A stretch of DNA of 64,000 nucleotides, taken from the NCBI GenBank assembly GCA_004009845.1, contig RMBW01000068.1:62001-126000 (forward strand). The letters are read 5' to 3'. This stretch comes from Davidsoniella eucalypti. Lineage: Eukaryota > Ascomycota > Sordariomycetes > Microascales > Ceratocystidaceae. This document shows positions 49,564 to 58,885 of the stretch, piece after piece (the first letter of the stretch is position 1; each line of letters starts with the position of its first letter). A model generated the notes under the pieces. It searched no databases. It was given only the letters and a program-made list of their open reading frames with translations, and was not told where the DNA came from. Both the position numbers and the translations under genes were made by a program.

Positions 49564-51747
49564 ATGGCGGGCGCTTCTGCAGCCTGGGCCGGCACTGCGT
49601 CGGTCAAAGGCAGCAGCGAGACTATGCGCATGATTCTGCTCTCGTTCACTACCGTCGGCATTGTGTACGCCACTCTCTTGCCCACTCCATCCACCCATGT
49701 GATCTATTGCTAACTCGCGGACTATCTACATAGCTTCGTTTGGGGAGTTGAGATGACCTGTAAGTCCATATAGCTACGCCACCCTACCCTCCATCTCTTC
49801 TGATGTCAGAGTCCATATGTCATTTCTCTGCGTACTGGCCGGCACATAGAATCAGGCTAACGATATCTCGTGTTTCGAACAGACTGCACCCCATATCTAC
49901 TCAACCTCGGCCTCTCTAAAAGCACAACCTCGCTGGTTTGGATCGCTGGTCCGCTTTCCGGCCTTATCGTACAGCCCCTCATCGGCGCCCTTGCGGACGA
50001 ATCTACCTCGAAATATGGCCGTCGCCGACCCGTCATTGTCCTGGGAAGCATAATTGTTTCTATGGCTCTCTGGGTACTGGGCTTCACTCAAGAGCTCGTT
50101 AGCTTCTTCGGGTACACCCCAGCGGAAAGCAAGAATATGGTCATTGTGCTTGCTGTAGCTGCGATCTATGTTGTTGATTTTGCCATCAATGCTGGTAAGT
50201 TTATGCAGTTTACATTACTCTTAGCGTGTTCAGATGGCTGGATTTGATTGTTTGTCTGTGAATCATAAGAAAATGGTGACCTAAGCACGCCAGTAGCCCA
50301 GGTAAACTCACTGTGATGTTTACCAGGGTTGTGAGCTAGGGTTACACCAGGACAAACCACACACCACCGATCGTTGTATGGGATGTAATGAACATTGTGT
50401 ACTGACATTAGGTATCCGTCTGTAGTTATGTCCTGCTCTAGAAGCTTAATTGTCGATACTCTGCCCATCGAAAAACAACAAACTGGCGCCGCATGGTGTA
50501 AGTACTATCGCCCTCTTACTGATATCTCTCTATCCTTGAAATCACCTGCTAATCGTTTTCTTCAGCTTCCCGCCTCGCTGCTATTGGCCATGTTGTTGGC
50601 TATGCTGCCGGTGCTGTGGATCTCGTAAGCATATTTGGTACATCTCTAGGTGACACCCAGTTCAAGCAATTGGTTTCTATGGCCATTATGTTTGTCTTGT
50701 TCTCCTCATCCGTGTCTTGCTGGGCTGTCTCTGAGCGTATTCTCCTTCCCCGGGCAAACTCCGACAACGATGTCCAGTTCAAGGTGGTCAAGCAGATCTG
50801 GTCGACACTGCTCAACCTTCCTCCCCGTGTTCAAGCCATCTGCTGGGCTCAGTTCTGGGCCTGGATTGGCTGGTTTCCATTCCAGTTCTACAGCACGACG
50901 TGGGTTGGCGAGATCTACTTCCGCTACGACGCACCAGCATCGGCCAAGTCTGGCGATTCTCTCGGTGATATCGGACGTATTGGAAGCCAGGCACTCGTCA
51001 TGTACTCGTCGGTGACGTTTATAGGTGCGTGGGTGTTGCCCATGATTGTCAAAACACCGACCGAGGGTCGCTACACCAAACGCCCTCCTAGAAGCATCGC
51101 TAAGCTGGTGTATAAGCTCCACGACATGAAGCCTGACATCGTGACGGCATGGATCATTGGTGATCTCATTTTTGCCGCTGCTATGTTCATGGCTCCGCTA
51201 GCCAACAGCTTCAAGTTTGCGACTACTCTTGTGTGTATCTGTGGAATGTAAGTTTGCACCCTCCATCCAATCCAGTACTGGAATGTGATGTCTCGTAATC
51301 GTCTGTACTAACCACTCATTATCGCGCAGTCCATGGTCAGTTGCGGGCTGGGCCCCTGTAGCTACTCTAGGAGAAGAAGTTAACCGTCTTAGCGGCGCCT
51401 CCAATACCAAGAGTCATCATCGTAATGCTTCGGCAAACGAATTGGAGAAGGGACCCGATTCCGAGTCTTCTAACGGCGAGATGTCGGGCATCTACTTTGG
51501 TATTCTCAACATTTATAGCACGCTGCCGCAGTTCCTGGGTAACTTCATCTCTACTATCGTGTTCTCTATACTGGAGCCTGGCAAGAGCCCCGAGTTGGCT
51601 GTCGATGCTCATCCGTCCGAAACTCACTCTACCGATGGCCCCAACGCTATTGCAGTATGTCTATTCATTGGGGCTATCAGTGCCCTATTTGCGGCATATG
51701 CGGCATTAAAGCTCAAGCGTCTGCAAGATGCTACTCTACAACAATGA
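49564..51747 (+). CDS. Sucrose-type proton-coupled sugar transporter (MFS/GPH, Sut-like)
   Basis: This is a predicted plasma-membrane proton symporter for sucrose, maltose or related alpha-glucosides, of the group holding plant SUTs and fission yeast Sut1. There are six exons: 49564-49664, 49734-49759, 49883-50194, 50426-50497, 50566-51247 and 51330-51747. The product is 536 residues with about 12 membrane segments. Every junction keeps phase and rebuilds a family motif: FVWGVEMTYCTPYLLNLGLS across exons 1 to 3, WIAGPLSGLIVQPLIG (residues 62-77), the GRRRP loop (88-92), SLIVDTLPIEKQQ, and GIPWSVAGWAP across the last splice. Intron 3 is 231 nt, two to four times the others. The loop between the fifth and sixth exon-coded segments is hydrophilic (NTKSHHRNASANELEKG). 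The gene is convergent with the oligoribonuclease, with 260 bp between stops. The substrate cannot be fixed from sequence. Confidence 0.92.
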
Positions 51748-52007
51748 TGTGGAAGTTTCTTCATATGACGGCACGATCTCTCATCTTCCCATTGACAGAT
51801 AGCATCTTTGCAGTAGTCACACATCTCGCTTATCGTACTCTACTTCTTCCTTTTACTCTGTTCTCCATACTATACACTCTTGTTTTTTTTAGTATGTTAT
51901 CTAGCAAGCAATCTTAGTTTTCTTTACTTCTAAAAAATATTTTGTACATGCCGAATGAATGATGTACATATTGACTTTTGAAATTATATTTTGATATATT
52001 TCTACGA

Positions 52008-52675
52008 TTATGTTGCCTTGGAGAATATGGTATCCTTGTAGTACCTCGCCTCATTGATGCTATCCAAGATGTCCTCTTTAGCCCTATGCAGACCCGTTCT
52101 ATCGGGCGTATTCTGCAAGATCTGCGGAGGCGCCCACCGTCTCGCGGCCTCCTTGATAGCGCTAACATCCAAGATACGATAATGCAGATGGTTTGCCACG
52201 GGAGCCCAGGGACCTTTACGCAGGAAAGCACGATCGAAGTGAACACTACTGCCGGCCAAAAGAGCCGAGCTTGGCTGAGGCACCCACTTCTGGATGTAGG
52301 CGAGCAAGTCAGTAGCAGCGTGTTCGGCGGTCATGTCAGAAGCCACGACACGGGCCCATAGATTGGTCTTGGTGTGTGTCGTTCTACACCAGTCGTCCAT
52401 TTGGAGTAGACGAGCCTCGGGTACGTGCACAACGGTGCCGAAGCCCACGGGGTCGACAAGCTCGAGGGTGGCGGTGGTGATGAGGCAGAAGACTTCGATG
52501 ATCTCATCGGAGTCTGGGTCGAGCCCAGTCATCTAGACAAGAGAAGGGCTCATGTTAGGGTTTGAGGAGATATATGGAAGATGTGGTAATGGGGTGGGAT
52601 AGGATCGGTGGCTCATACTTCACAGTCGATCCAGACGAGATAGCCATCGCCAGTTAGAGTCTTATTATCCGGCAT
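52008..52675 (-). CDS. REX2: Oligoribonuclease (DEDDh 3'-5' exonuclease, Rex2/Orn family)
   Basis: This enzyme degrades very short RNAs to mononucleotides, in mitochondria in yeast (Rex2) and also in the cytosol in other eukaryotes. There are two exons, 52619-52675 and 52008-52532 on the minus strand, with an 86-nt intron (GTATGA donor, CTAG acceptor). The product is 193 residues, close to bacterial Orn. The splice joins VWIDCE to MTGLDP and gives the signature IDCEMTGLD. The DEDDh residues are Asp17 and Glu19, Asp119 in VHFDRAFL, His168 and Asp173 in LHRAKEDI. The terminal helix SINEARYY is also typical. No mitochondrial targeting sequence precedes the motif with this start, so a cytosolic form or a missed upstream start is possible. 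The start codon lies 731 bp from that of the divergent Gfo/Idh/MocA gene, so the two may share a promoter region. Confidence 0.92.
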
Positions 52676-53406
52676 TGTGGTAGATTCGGCAAAGGTGCTA
52701 TAGCTATATTCAGGTGGTGCAGTCGCAAGCGTTAGCTAATATGTACTTGTGCTATAATAAACTGAGCCGAGACTGAAAGGCGGAGTGGTTGCATCGTACT
52801 TGTTTTGGTTTAGCTTCGTTAGATTCTGCAGTTGACGGAATAATGGCGGGTTTCTTGTCTGTTTAGGCAAGTGTACGCCCACGCCTTTAACTAAAGATCG
52901 GATTTGTCGAGTTTGTTGGCTTGAAAGCTTCAAAGAGCGAGTCGTCGGTGCGATTCGGCACAGCTGTGGCCGGATCATAGTTGGTATAAGAAAGTTGCAA
53001 GTTCAGGTAGAGATTTTAGGGTCTACAAAACATGCAACAACTTTGATCAAATTACATCACTAGATAGTAGAGTTTGCGATGCGTTGTTGCCGCCAGCAAA
53101 ACTCCTGCTTATCTATGCGGGCGCAGTGATTGGCTAGGAGGAATAGGTACCTATATTTTAGAGAAAGGGGACATATCAAGCATCACGGAATTGGCAACTT
53201 CATCAAAACAACGCCAGAAAGACAAAGAAGCCTTAATTATCCGATCGCAGGAAGATAAAACAATAAATAGTCTGGGCTGCGAAGACGTTTCTTTATTAGT
53301 AGCCGATCCAAAACCGTCCATCTTAACCCTTGCAAGACAAGCCCCGGCGTCCATCCTGCGACTAACATCGATATAATCTCGAGATTGCCAGCTTCCACAT
53401 CTGACC
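52676..53406. promoter_or_regulatory. Shared divergent promoter region
   Basis: These 731 bases lie between two diverging start codons, those of the oligoribonuclease (minus) and the Gfo/Idh/MocA dehydrogenase (plus), and must hold both promoters. I see no protein gene. There is no convincing TATA box or named operator. Inference rests only on the gene arrangement. Confidence 0.5.
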
Positions 53407-54927
53407 ATGGCTTCCCCACGGTTTCTTATCATCGGCTCCGGGTCCCGCGGCACGGCCTATGCCAAGGGCATAAAAGACGGTACCAACGGCATTGTCGCCG
53501 CCATCGCAGAACCAAACGCTTATAAGAGACAGAAGTTCGGGCAGCGATTCATCTGGGGCCCGGATAGCAGCGCCAGCGATGACCAAGCATTTCCCGGCTG
53601 GTCCGAGTTCGTTGCCTACGAGACGAAACGACGAAGACGTGAGGCGGCCGGCGAGGTGGTGCCGCCGGGCGTCGATGGCGCGTTCATCTGCGTGCTAGAC
53701 GAGATGCATAAGCAGGTTGTTTTGGACCTGGCACCACTGGGCTTGCATATCATGTGCGAGAAGCCGTTAGCCACATCGCTCCAGGACTGCATCGACATGT
53801 ACATTGCGTTGCAGCCAGAGCAACAGCGAGTGTTCTCTATCGGTCATGTACTACGATATAGCCCCCATAACGTGCTTTTACGGAGGTTGCTACGTGAGCA
53901 AAATGTCGTTGGAGACATTCTTAGTGTTGAGCATACGGAGCCGGTTGGTTGGTGGCATTTCACACACTCGTATGTGCGTGGCAACTGGCGGCGCGAAGAC
54001 ACTACTGGGCCGTCTCTACTGACTAAGTCGTGCCACGATGTAGATCTGATCCTATGGCTTCTCTGTAGCCCCGTGGTTGCCGGCGTAGGAAAGCCACATC
54101 TGCCAAGCACAGTGGCGTCGACGGGAAAACTACAGCTGTTCCGCAAGGCACGCAAACCGGTCCAGGCAGGCGATGCGACAAACTGCATGAAGTGTCCGCT
54201 GGGCGACAACGGCTGCATATTTTCTGCGAAGAACATCTATCTCGGACAGGATTTACAGGGCCTCGGCACGGGAAACACTGGTTGGCCCGTCAAGATCGTG
54301 ATGCCCGACATCGAAGCATGGGCAACGCCACAGGCCAGGCATGAAGCGCTAGCAAGCGAGCTAGAAGCCGACTACGACGCAAGCACTACCCCAGACTCCG
54401 AGATCAAGGCTCGCAACTGGTTTGGCCGCTGTGTCTTCGAAGCCGACAATAATGTGGTCGACGAACAGACCGTTACTATGCAATGGGAAGACGACGACGC
54501 CTCTGATCTACGCGATGGACCCCGTCTTGCAAAGACAGCAACGCTTCATATGGTTGCGCAGACGCAGAAGATCTGCCAGCGTTACTCGCGCTTCTACGGC
54601 ACGCACGGCGAGATTTGCGCCGATTCACAGACTATCACCGTGACAGACTTTCGTTCCGGCAAGGTACGGACGTATACGCCGACTACTCAAGATGCCGGCC
54701 ACGGAGGCGGCGATGGTGGCCTAGTGCGCCAGTTTGTGTTAGCTGTGGATAGCGCCAAGAATGGGCACTTGACAGCGCACGAAGCACAGCTCAAGTACAT
54801 TGGCTGCACACTGGAGGAGGTGTTGCGTAGTCATGCTATGGTATTCGCGGCCGAGGAAGCCCGGCTACAGAAGAAGGTGATTGACTGGAACAAGTGGTGG
54901 TACATGGAAGTCGAGACGCTGTTTTGA
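53407..54927 (+). CDS. Gfo/Idh/MocA-family NAD(P)-dependent oxidoreductase with a three-cysteine motif
   Basis: This is a single-exon gene for 506 residues. The N-terminal Rossmann fold starts at once with FLIIGSGSRGTAYA, a GxGxxG loop (Gly10, Gly12, Gly15). Glu118-Lys119-Pro120 in CEKPLATSL is the family's catalytic and cofactor motif, and GxxxxEHTEPVGWWHFTHSY opens the substrate domain. A HDVDLILWLL helix follows, with the usual conserved His-Asp. Residues 260-270 read CMKCPLGDNGC and are followed by IFSAKNIYLG. This C-x2-C-x6-C motif recurs in one subgroup of the family and may bind metal. Family members oxidise or reduce sugars, inositols and their derivatives, and the substrate here is unknown. 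The start has the context GACCATGG, and no exported signal is present. The gene is convergent with the Wsc/Mid2-like gene (222 bp between stops). Confidence 0.9.
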   Translation: MASPRFLIIGSGSRGTAYAKGIKDGTNGIVAAIAEPNAYKRQKFGQRFIWGPDSSASDDQAFPGWSEFVAYETKRRRREAAGEVVPPGVDGAFICVLDEMHKQVVLDLAPLGLHIMCEKPLATSLQDCIDMYIALQPEQQRVFSIGHVLRYSPHNVLLRRLLREQNVVGDILSVEHTEPVGWWHFTHSYVRGNWRREDTTGPSLLTKSCHDVDLILWLLCSPVVAGVGKPHLPSTVASTGKLQLFRKARKPVQAGDATNCMKCPLGDNGCIFSAKNIYLGQDLQGLGTGNTGWPVKIVMPDIEAWATPQARHEALASELEADYDASTTPDSEIKARNWFGRCVFEADNNVVDEQTVTMQWEDDDASDLRDGPRLAKTATLHMVAQTQKICQRYSRFYGTHGEICADSQTITVTDFRSGKVRTYTPTTQDAGHGGGDGGLVRQFVLAVDSAKNGHLTAHEAQLKYIGCTLEEVLRSHAMVFAAEEARLQKKVIDWNKWWYMEVETLF

Positions 54928-55149
54928 AAGAACCAGCGAGCATAGAGTATATGAATGAGTAGATGGATATTTAGGACAGGAAGTAAGCACCCATATTATC
55001 AAGTATTATTAAGGGCTACTACGTATTAATAATGCATACAGATCGTGGTAGATGCACATATATCACTTTCTTTGTCATCTCATTATTTTGGTGCTTCCAC
55101 TATTCTTTCCTCCACCCGTCCTCAGTTCACTTTCCTTGGCTCGCTCCCC

Positions 55150-56613
55150 TCAGTTCAGCTCGGCCCGGTTGCCTACACTTCCCGTAGGATATTGAATGCC
55201 CAGTTCTGCCGTTGGAGCCATAGGCGGGGAGTTCGCTGTCGGGACTGCAGGTGCCGTAGTGGCTGGCCGAGGCGATGGCGTATGCTGAGGCACCATCTGA
55301 CCGTTAACATTGATGTAGATGTTGCCATAGGCATCCTTGACCGGCTCGCCTGGCGCCGTGAATGGCACCTGTCCAGGCGGAGCATAGCCCGTAGGATAGA
55401 CAAAGCCCTGCTGTGCGTTCGACACGCCACTCGGGTATGTCACGTTGCTGGTCATGGTGCTCGGCGTAGTTGGTGATACGGGGCTCACAGAGGCATTGTG
55501 CATATGTTGCATCTGTTGCGGCGGGCCGGGTGGTGCAACAAAGCCGCTGGCCGGAACGATGATTTGCGTAGTGGCGTGTCTGGCTCTATGGCGACGCACG
55601 AAAAACCAGATCAAGCCCACGATAGCTGCAAGACCGACTACACCACCAACCACACCGCCGACGACGGCGGCGATGGGCGTGCTGCTCTTGGACGAACTGC
55701 TGCCGGATGATGAAGATGAGCCACTGGTGTTTTCTGACGAAGATGAACCCATCGTCACTGTCACCGTGCGGCCGGCGGAGTTGGTGGTCACAACCTGTGT
55801 CGCACTTTCTAAGCTATCCGTGCTATAGTCATATGTGTATGATGAGTCGGCGCTGTCAGACATGGTGTAGATTGGCGGATAGTCGAGCATATAGGCACTG
55901 CCAAGGGACGCCTCACAGGCCAAAGCTGTGAAGATGCTTCTTGTTGTTGAGAAATAATACGTGAAGCATTCTGGATAGAGGTAGTTGGTGCTGTTTGTTT
56001 AGGGTTGTGTTAACTCTAGGGTTTTTGGCTTATACAGGAAGTTGTTGTTGTGAGTATGACTCGGACTGTTGTTTCTTACCAGCACATGGTGTGGTCGCCT
56101 GCATTACTGCAACTGCCCAGGACATAGTCAAGATAGCCCACGCATGTAGTCCGGATATACGGGCATGCGCCGGAGCTACTACAGCAGCCACGGTAATCGC
56201 CGCTGTTGATGCAACTATACGGCGAGCTGCATGTCAATGGATTGCCTATCGAGGAGCACACAAAGAGGTTAGCAATGTTCTATATAGACTAGCCGAAGCG
56301 TCCAAGATTGCTTAGCTAGTTACTCACTAAGCTCGGTAGTGACGAAACCGCAGGTGTTGGAGCCCATGGTGTAGCCATCGATACGGCGGAAGATGTCTTC
56401 GCCGACTAGCTGCGGGCCGGCCGTCGGTGCTGGAGAGCGGCCGACGTGTTCAATGTCGATATCGCCCACGTAGTTTCCGGCTGAGGTGGCCGTTGGTGTT
56501 TCGCGGGCTGGTTTCCATGATATTGAGTCTCCGCGCTTGACGAAGGATCCGATAAGGCTGGCGGCGACTGGGCCGGTACTGAGACCGAAGCCGACGAGCG
56601 TGGTGAGTTTCAT
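55150..56613 (-). CDS. Wsc/Mid2-like single-pass surface protein
   Basis: This is a predicted plasma-membrane glycoprotein, possibly a cell-wall stress sensor. There are three exons on the minus strand, 56328-56613, 56080-56245 and 55150-55990, with introns of 82 and 89 nt; the product is 430 residues. It begins with a signal peptide (MKLTTLVGFGLSTGPVAASLIG) and a Kex2-like Lys-Arg. A cysteine-rich region then runs from about residue 90 to 175 across all three exons, with CSSPYSCINSGDYRGCC and PECFTYYFSTTRSIFTALAC. A Ser/Thr-rich stalk follows at about 196-255. The transmembrane helix is at 257-282 (AAVVGGVVGGVVGLAAIVGL) and ends in basic RRHRAR. The cytoplasmic tail is Pro/Gln-rich. Order and composition are those of fungal wall sensors, but the cysteine pattern is not a standard WSC domain. 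The sensor role is inference. Confidence 0.82.
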
Positions 56614-58885
56614 ATCAAGAAGTTTGGTGGGTTAATAGGTCATTACACTGTGATATCCAGATCAGAAAGAGGCTTGAGATTCAAAGTAGGTAGGAATTAT
56701 GGTCTTGTAGTTTCACTTTTTTTTGTAAAGGAAAAGAATACAGAGAAGAAGAGAGGAAACAAGAGAATCGTCAAGACGGCTGGGCATCCCACCAATGTTA
56801 TTATGTTTGAATTTTCCACCATCAGTTCATTGCTCGGCTCTATATAGGTAGCTCAGTTGATATGCTCAAGTTTTCTCTCATGTCTAGCCCCCATGTTTGT
56901 ACTCCGCGTCTAGCGAATCTCATATCAGCCGGACAGATTGGACTAGAGCCAACATACTATTGTTGGCGTTTGGATCCTCTTGCGGCAATACTTGAGTTAG
57001 CTGTATTATAAAGCTAGAAGCTATAGCATGTACTATGTATAGAGTCACTTTATTCCTCTAGATAGGGCGCTGGCTAGAGGAGAAATAAAGCCGAGAAAGT
57101 CCACTTCATCTCTATGACTAGGTTCTCTTTCGAGTTCTTGCTCTTGATCTTTGGTACTATTTGACATGTTTTCTCCTATGTACTCATTGGCAAATCGGCC
57201 TAACACGGTAGGAAGCACTGAATACTACCAAGTTGCTCACAAGCGTGCAATGGCTTCATCAAGTATACAGATACGACAATGATGATACGTAAGAAAAGAT
57301 AGCGCTACTTTAGGCGAAAATCATAGAGAAGACTGTAACAGACGGATTCTGCCTTGGAAAGCTCTGACTTGGTGCTCTCAGCTAGAAAATAGCAAGTCAC
57401 GGCTCCTGTGATAGAGATAGAGATTAAATGCTCTCTTCCCCAGACAAATCATATATTTTCCTGCTTCTTTTGCCAGCCTCCTTTTTTCCCTGTCCTTCTT
57501 CTTGCTGGTACATGTATATTCAGCTCCCGTTTATCCTTTATGAAGCACATAAGCAGCCCTTTTACTCCTACATATCTCTCGGGCGGTGGATCTACTTCTA
57601 TACGAACCCAACTATGATAGGCTCCGCGACATGCTAAGGGAACAACGAGTAGGATGTCCAGCTTCTTTTGGGCTAAATGTCAAGCTGGCTGTGATGTGCC
57701 TATGATGTGATGAGTTGTTCAACAAGCCGATCCAATGGCGTCAAGGAACACTTGTAAATTTTATGCTTAATCCGTTGATAAAACTCCATTCTGAGGGTTC
57801 TCGCTTTGTAGCCGGGCACGGTTTTGCTTATCATTAGAGTAGCCTGTTTTTTTGCCTCCTCCTTCTCAAGCTTCTTGTTCCTGCTTCTCGACTTTTCGTT
57901 TGTTTACCCTGATTTCTATCTGGAGAAAGAAAAAGAAAAAAGAAGGGTGGGCAGAACGCCATGATTGAAATCCACAGCGAGCAATCAAATCACGGATTCG
58001 GTCTTGCATATAAATCGGGCGTCCTTTTATCCAAATCCCAGCTCGTTCTCCTCTCCGGGCGTAATATTCCTCTAGGCTGTTCTACTCTATATATACAGGA
58101 ACAATCGCTAGATATGTACATGCATTACATATACGATGGCTTTCAAAGCTTCTGTGACTTACTATCATCAGTTTAGTGGCTAAGTGATTGCGCCAAGAAA
58201 ATGATCGGCAACTCAGAGTAGCAACAAAAACTGTTATACATTATGAAGTTTGGTTCTTGTAGCTCAGACTCACAGACTTTTGCCGTATTCTCTACGGCGT
58301 AGTTTTTGATCGTACGCTCTAGTTGTACAAATACACTACTATACGTATGTATTAAGACAGCTGTCTTGCGTCCGTTAAGAAACAACCTTTTCTAACTAGC
58401 TTTGATTCAAGTAAAGCTGTCCTCCTGCAATCCTAGCCGACCATATTTTCCCAGCAAACCAATAAAAGCCACAAAAGGATGTTGAGGCGATAATATCTGT
58501 GACGGAAATACGCCCGCTTGAACGGCCAGATTAAGTATGTACATCTTTTCAAGTAAAATTGGAGCTGTCGTCTAGTTTGCCTTTCTACCGTAACAGTCCA
58601 GTGGAGCGCTCTAATTCCGCCCCGGAAGATCGTCGTATTTGTTGAACGGTAAGATACTACGTATAAGGTTGTTTTCAACACCAGCTTACCTGTCAATTTA
58701 GGCAATTTTCATCATGCTAAAAGGATTCATTCCGTCAATAAAGACATGTGTTTTGGAAATCACAGTACATTTGTGTATTGGTTGGTACATGCTAGTGAAC
58801 AACAAAGACAATATTGCGTTAACCCTATACTTGGCTTACATAACTCAACGTCTAACATAGGCAATGTCAACAACAGGACTAGATG
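56614..58885. other. Spacer, no supported gene
   Basis: I see no supported coding region in these 2.3 kb. The first few hundred bases, upstream of the Wsc-like gene, are purine-rich on the plus strand (pyrimidine-rich in the direction of transcription), consistent with a fungal promoter. The tract at about 57.85-57.95 kb passes from C/T-rich to A/G-rich. The last 300 bases probably include the 3' untranslated region of the amidoligase gene. Confidence 0.5.

Noticed and set aside
50627..50670. GTAAGC…CACCCAG as a possible intron in the sugar transporter
   Set aside because: Read through, it codes VSIFGTSLGDTQ, which is a conserved part of the family, so it is exon.
56840..56880. TAGCTCAGTTGATATG resembling a tRNA D arm
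   Set aside because: No anticodon arm, T arm or pairing acceptor stem follows.
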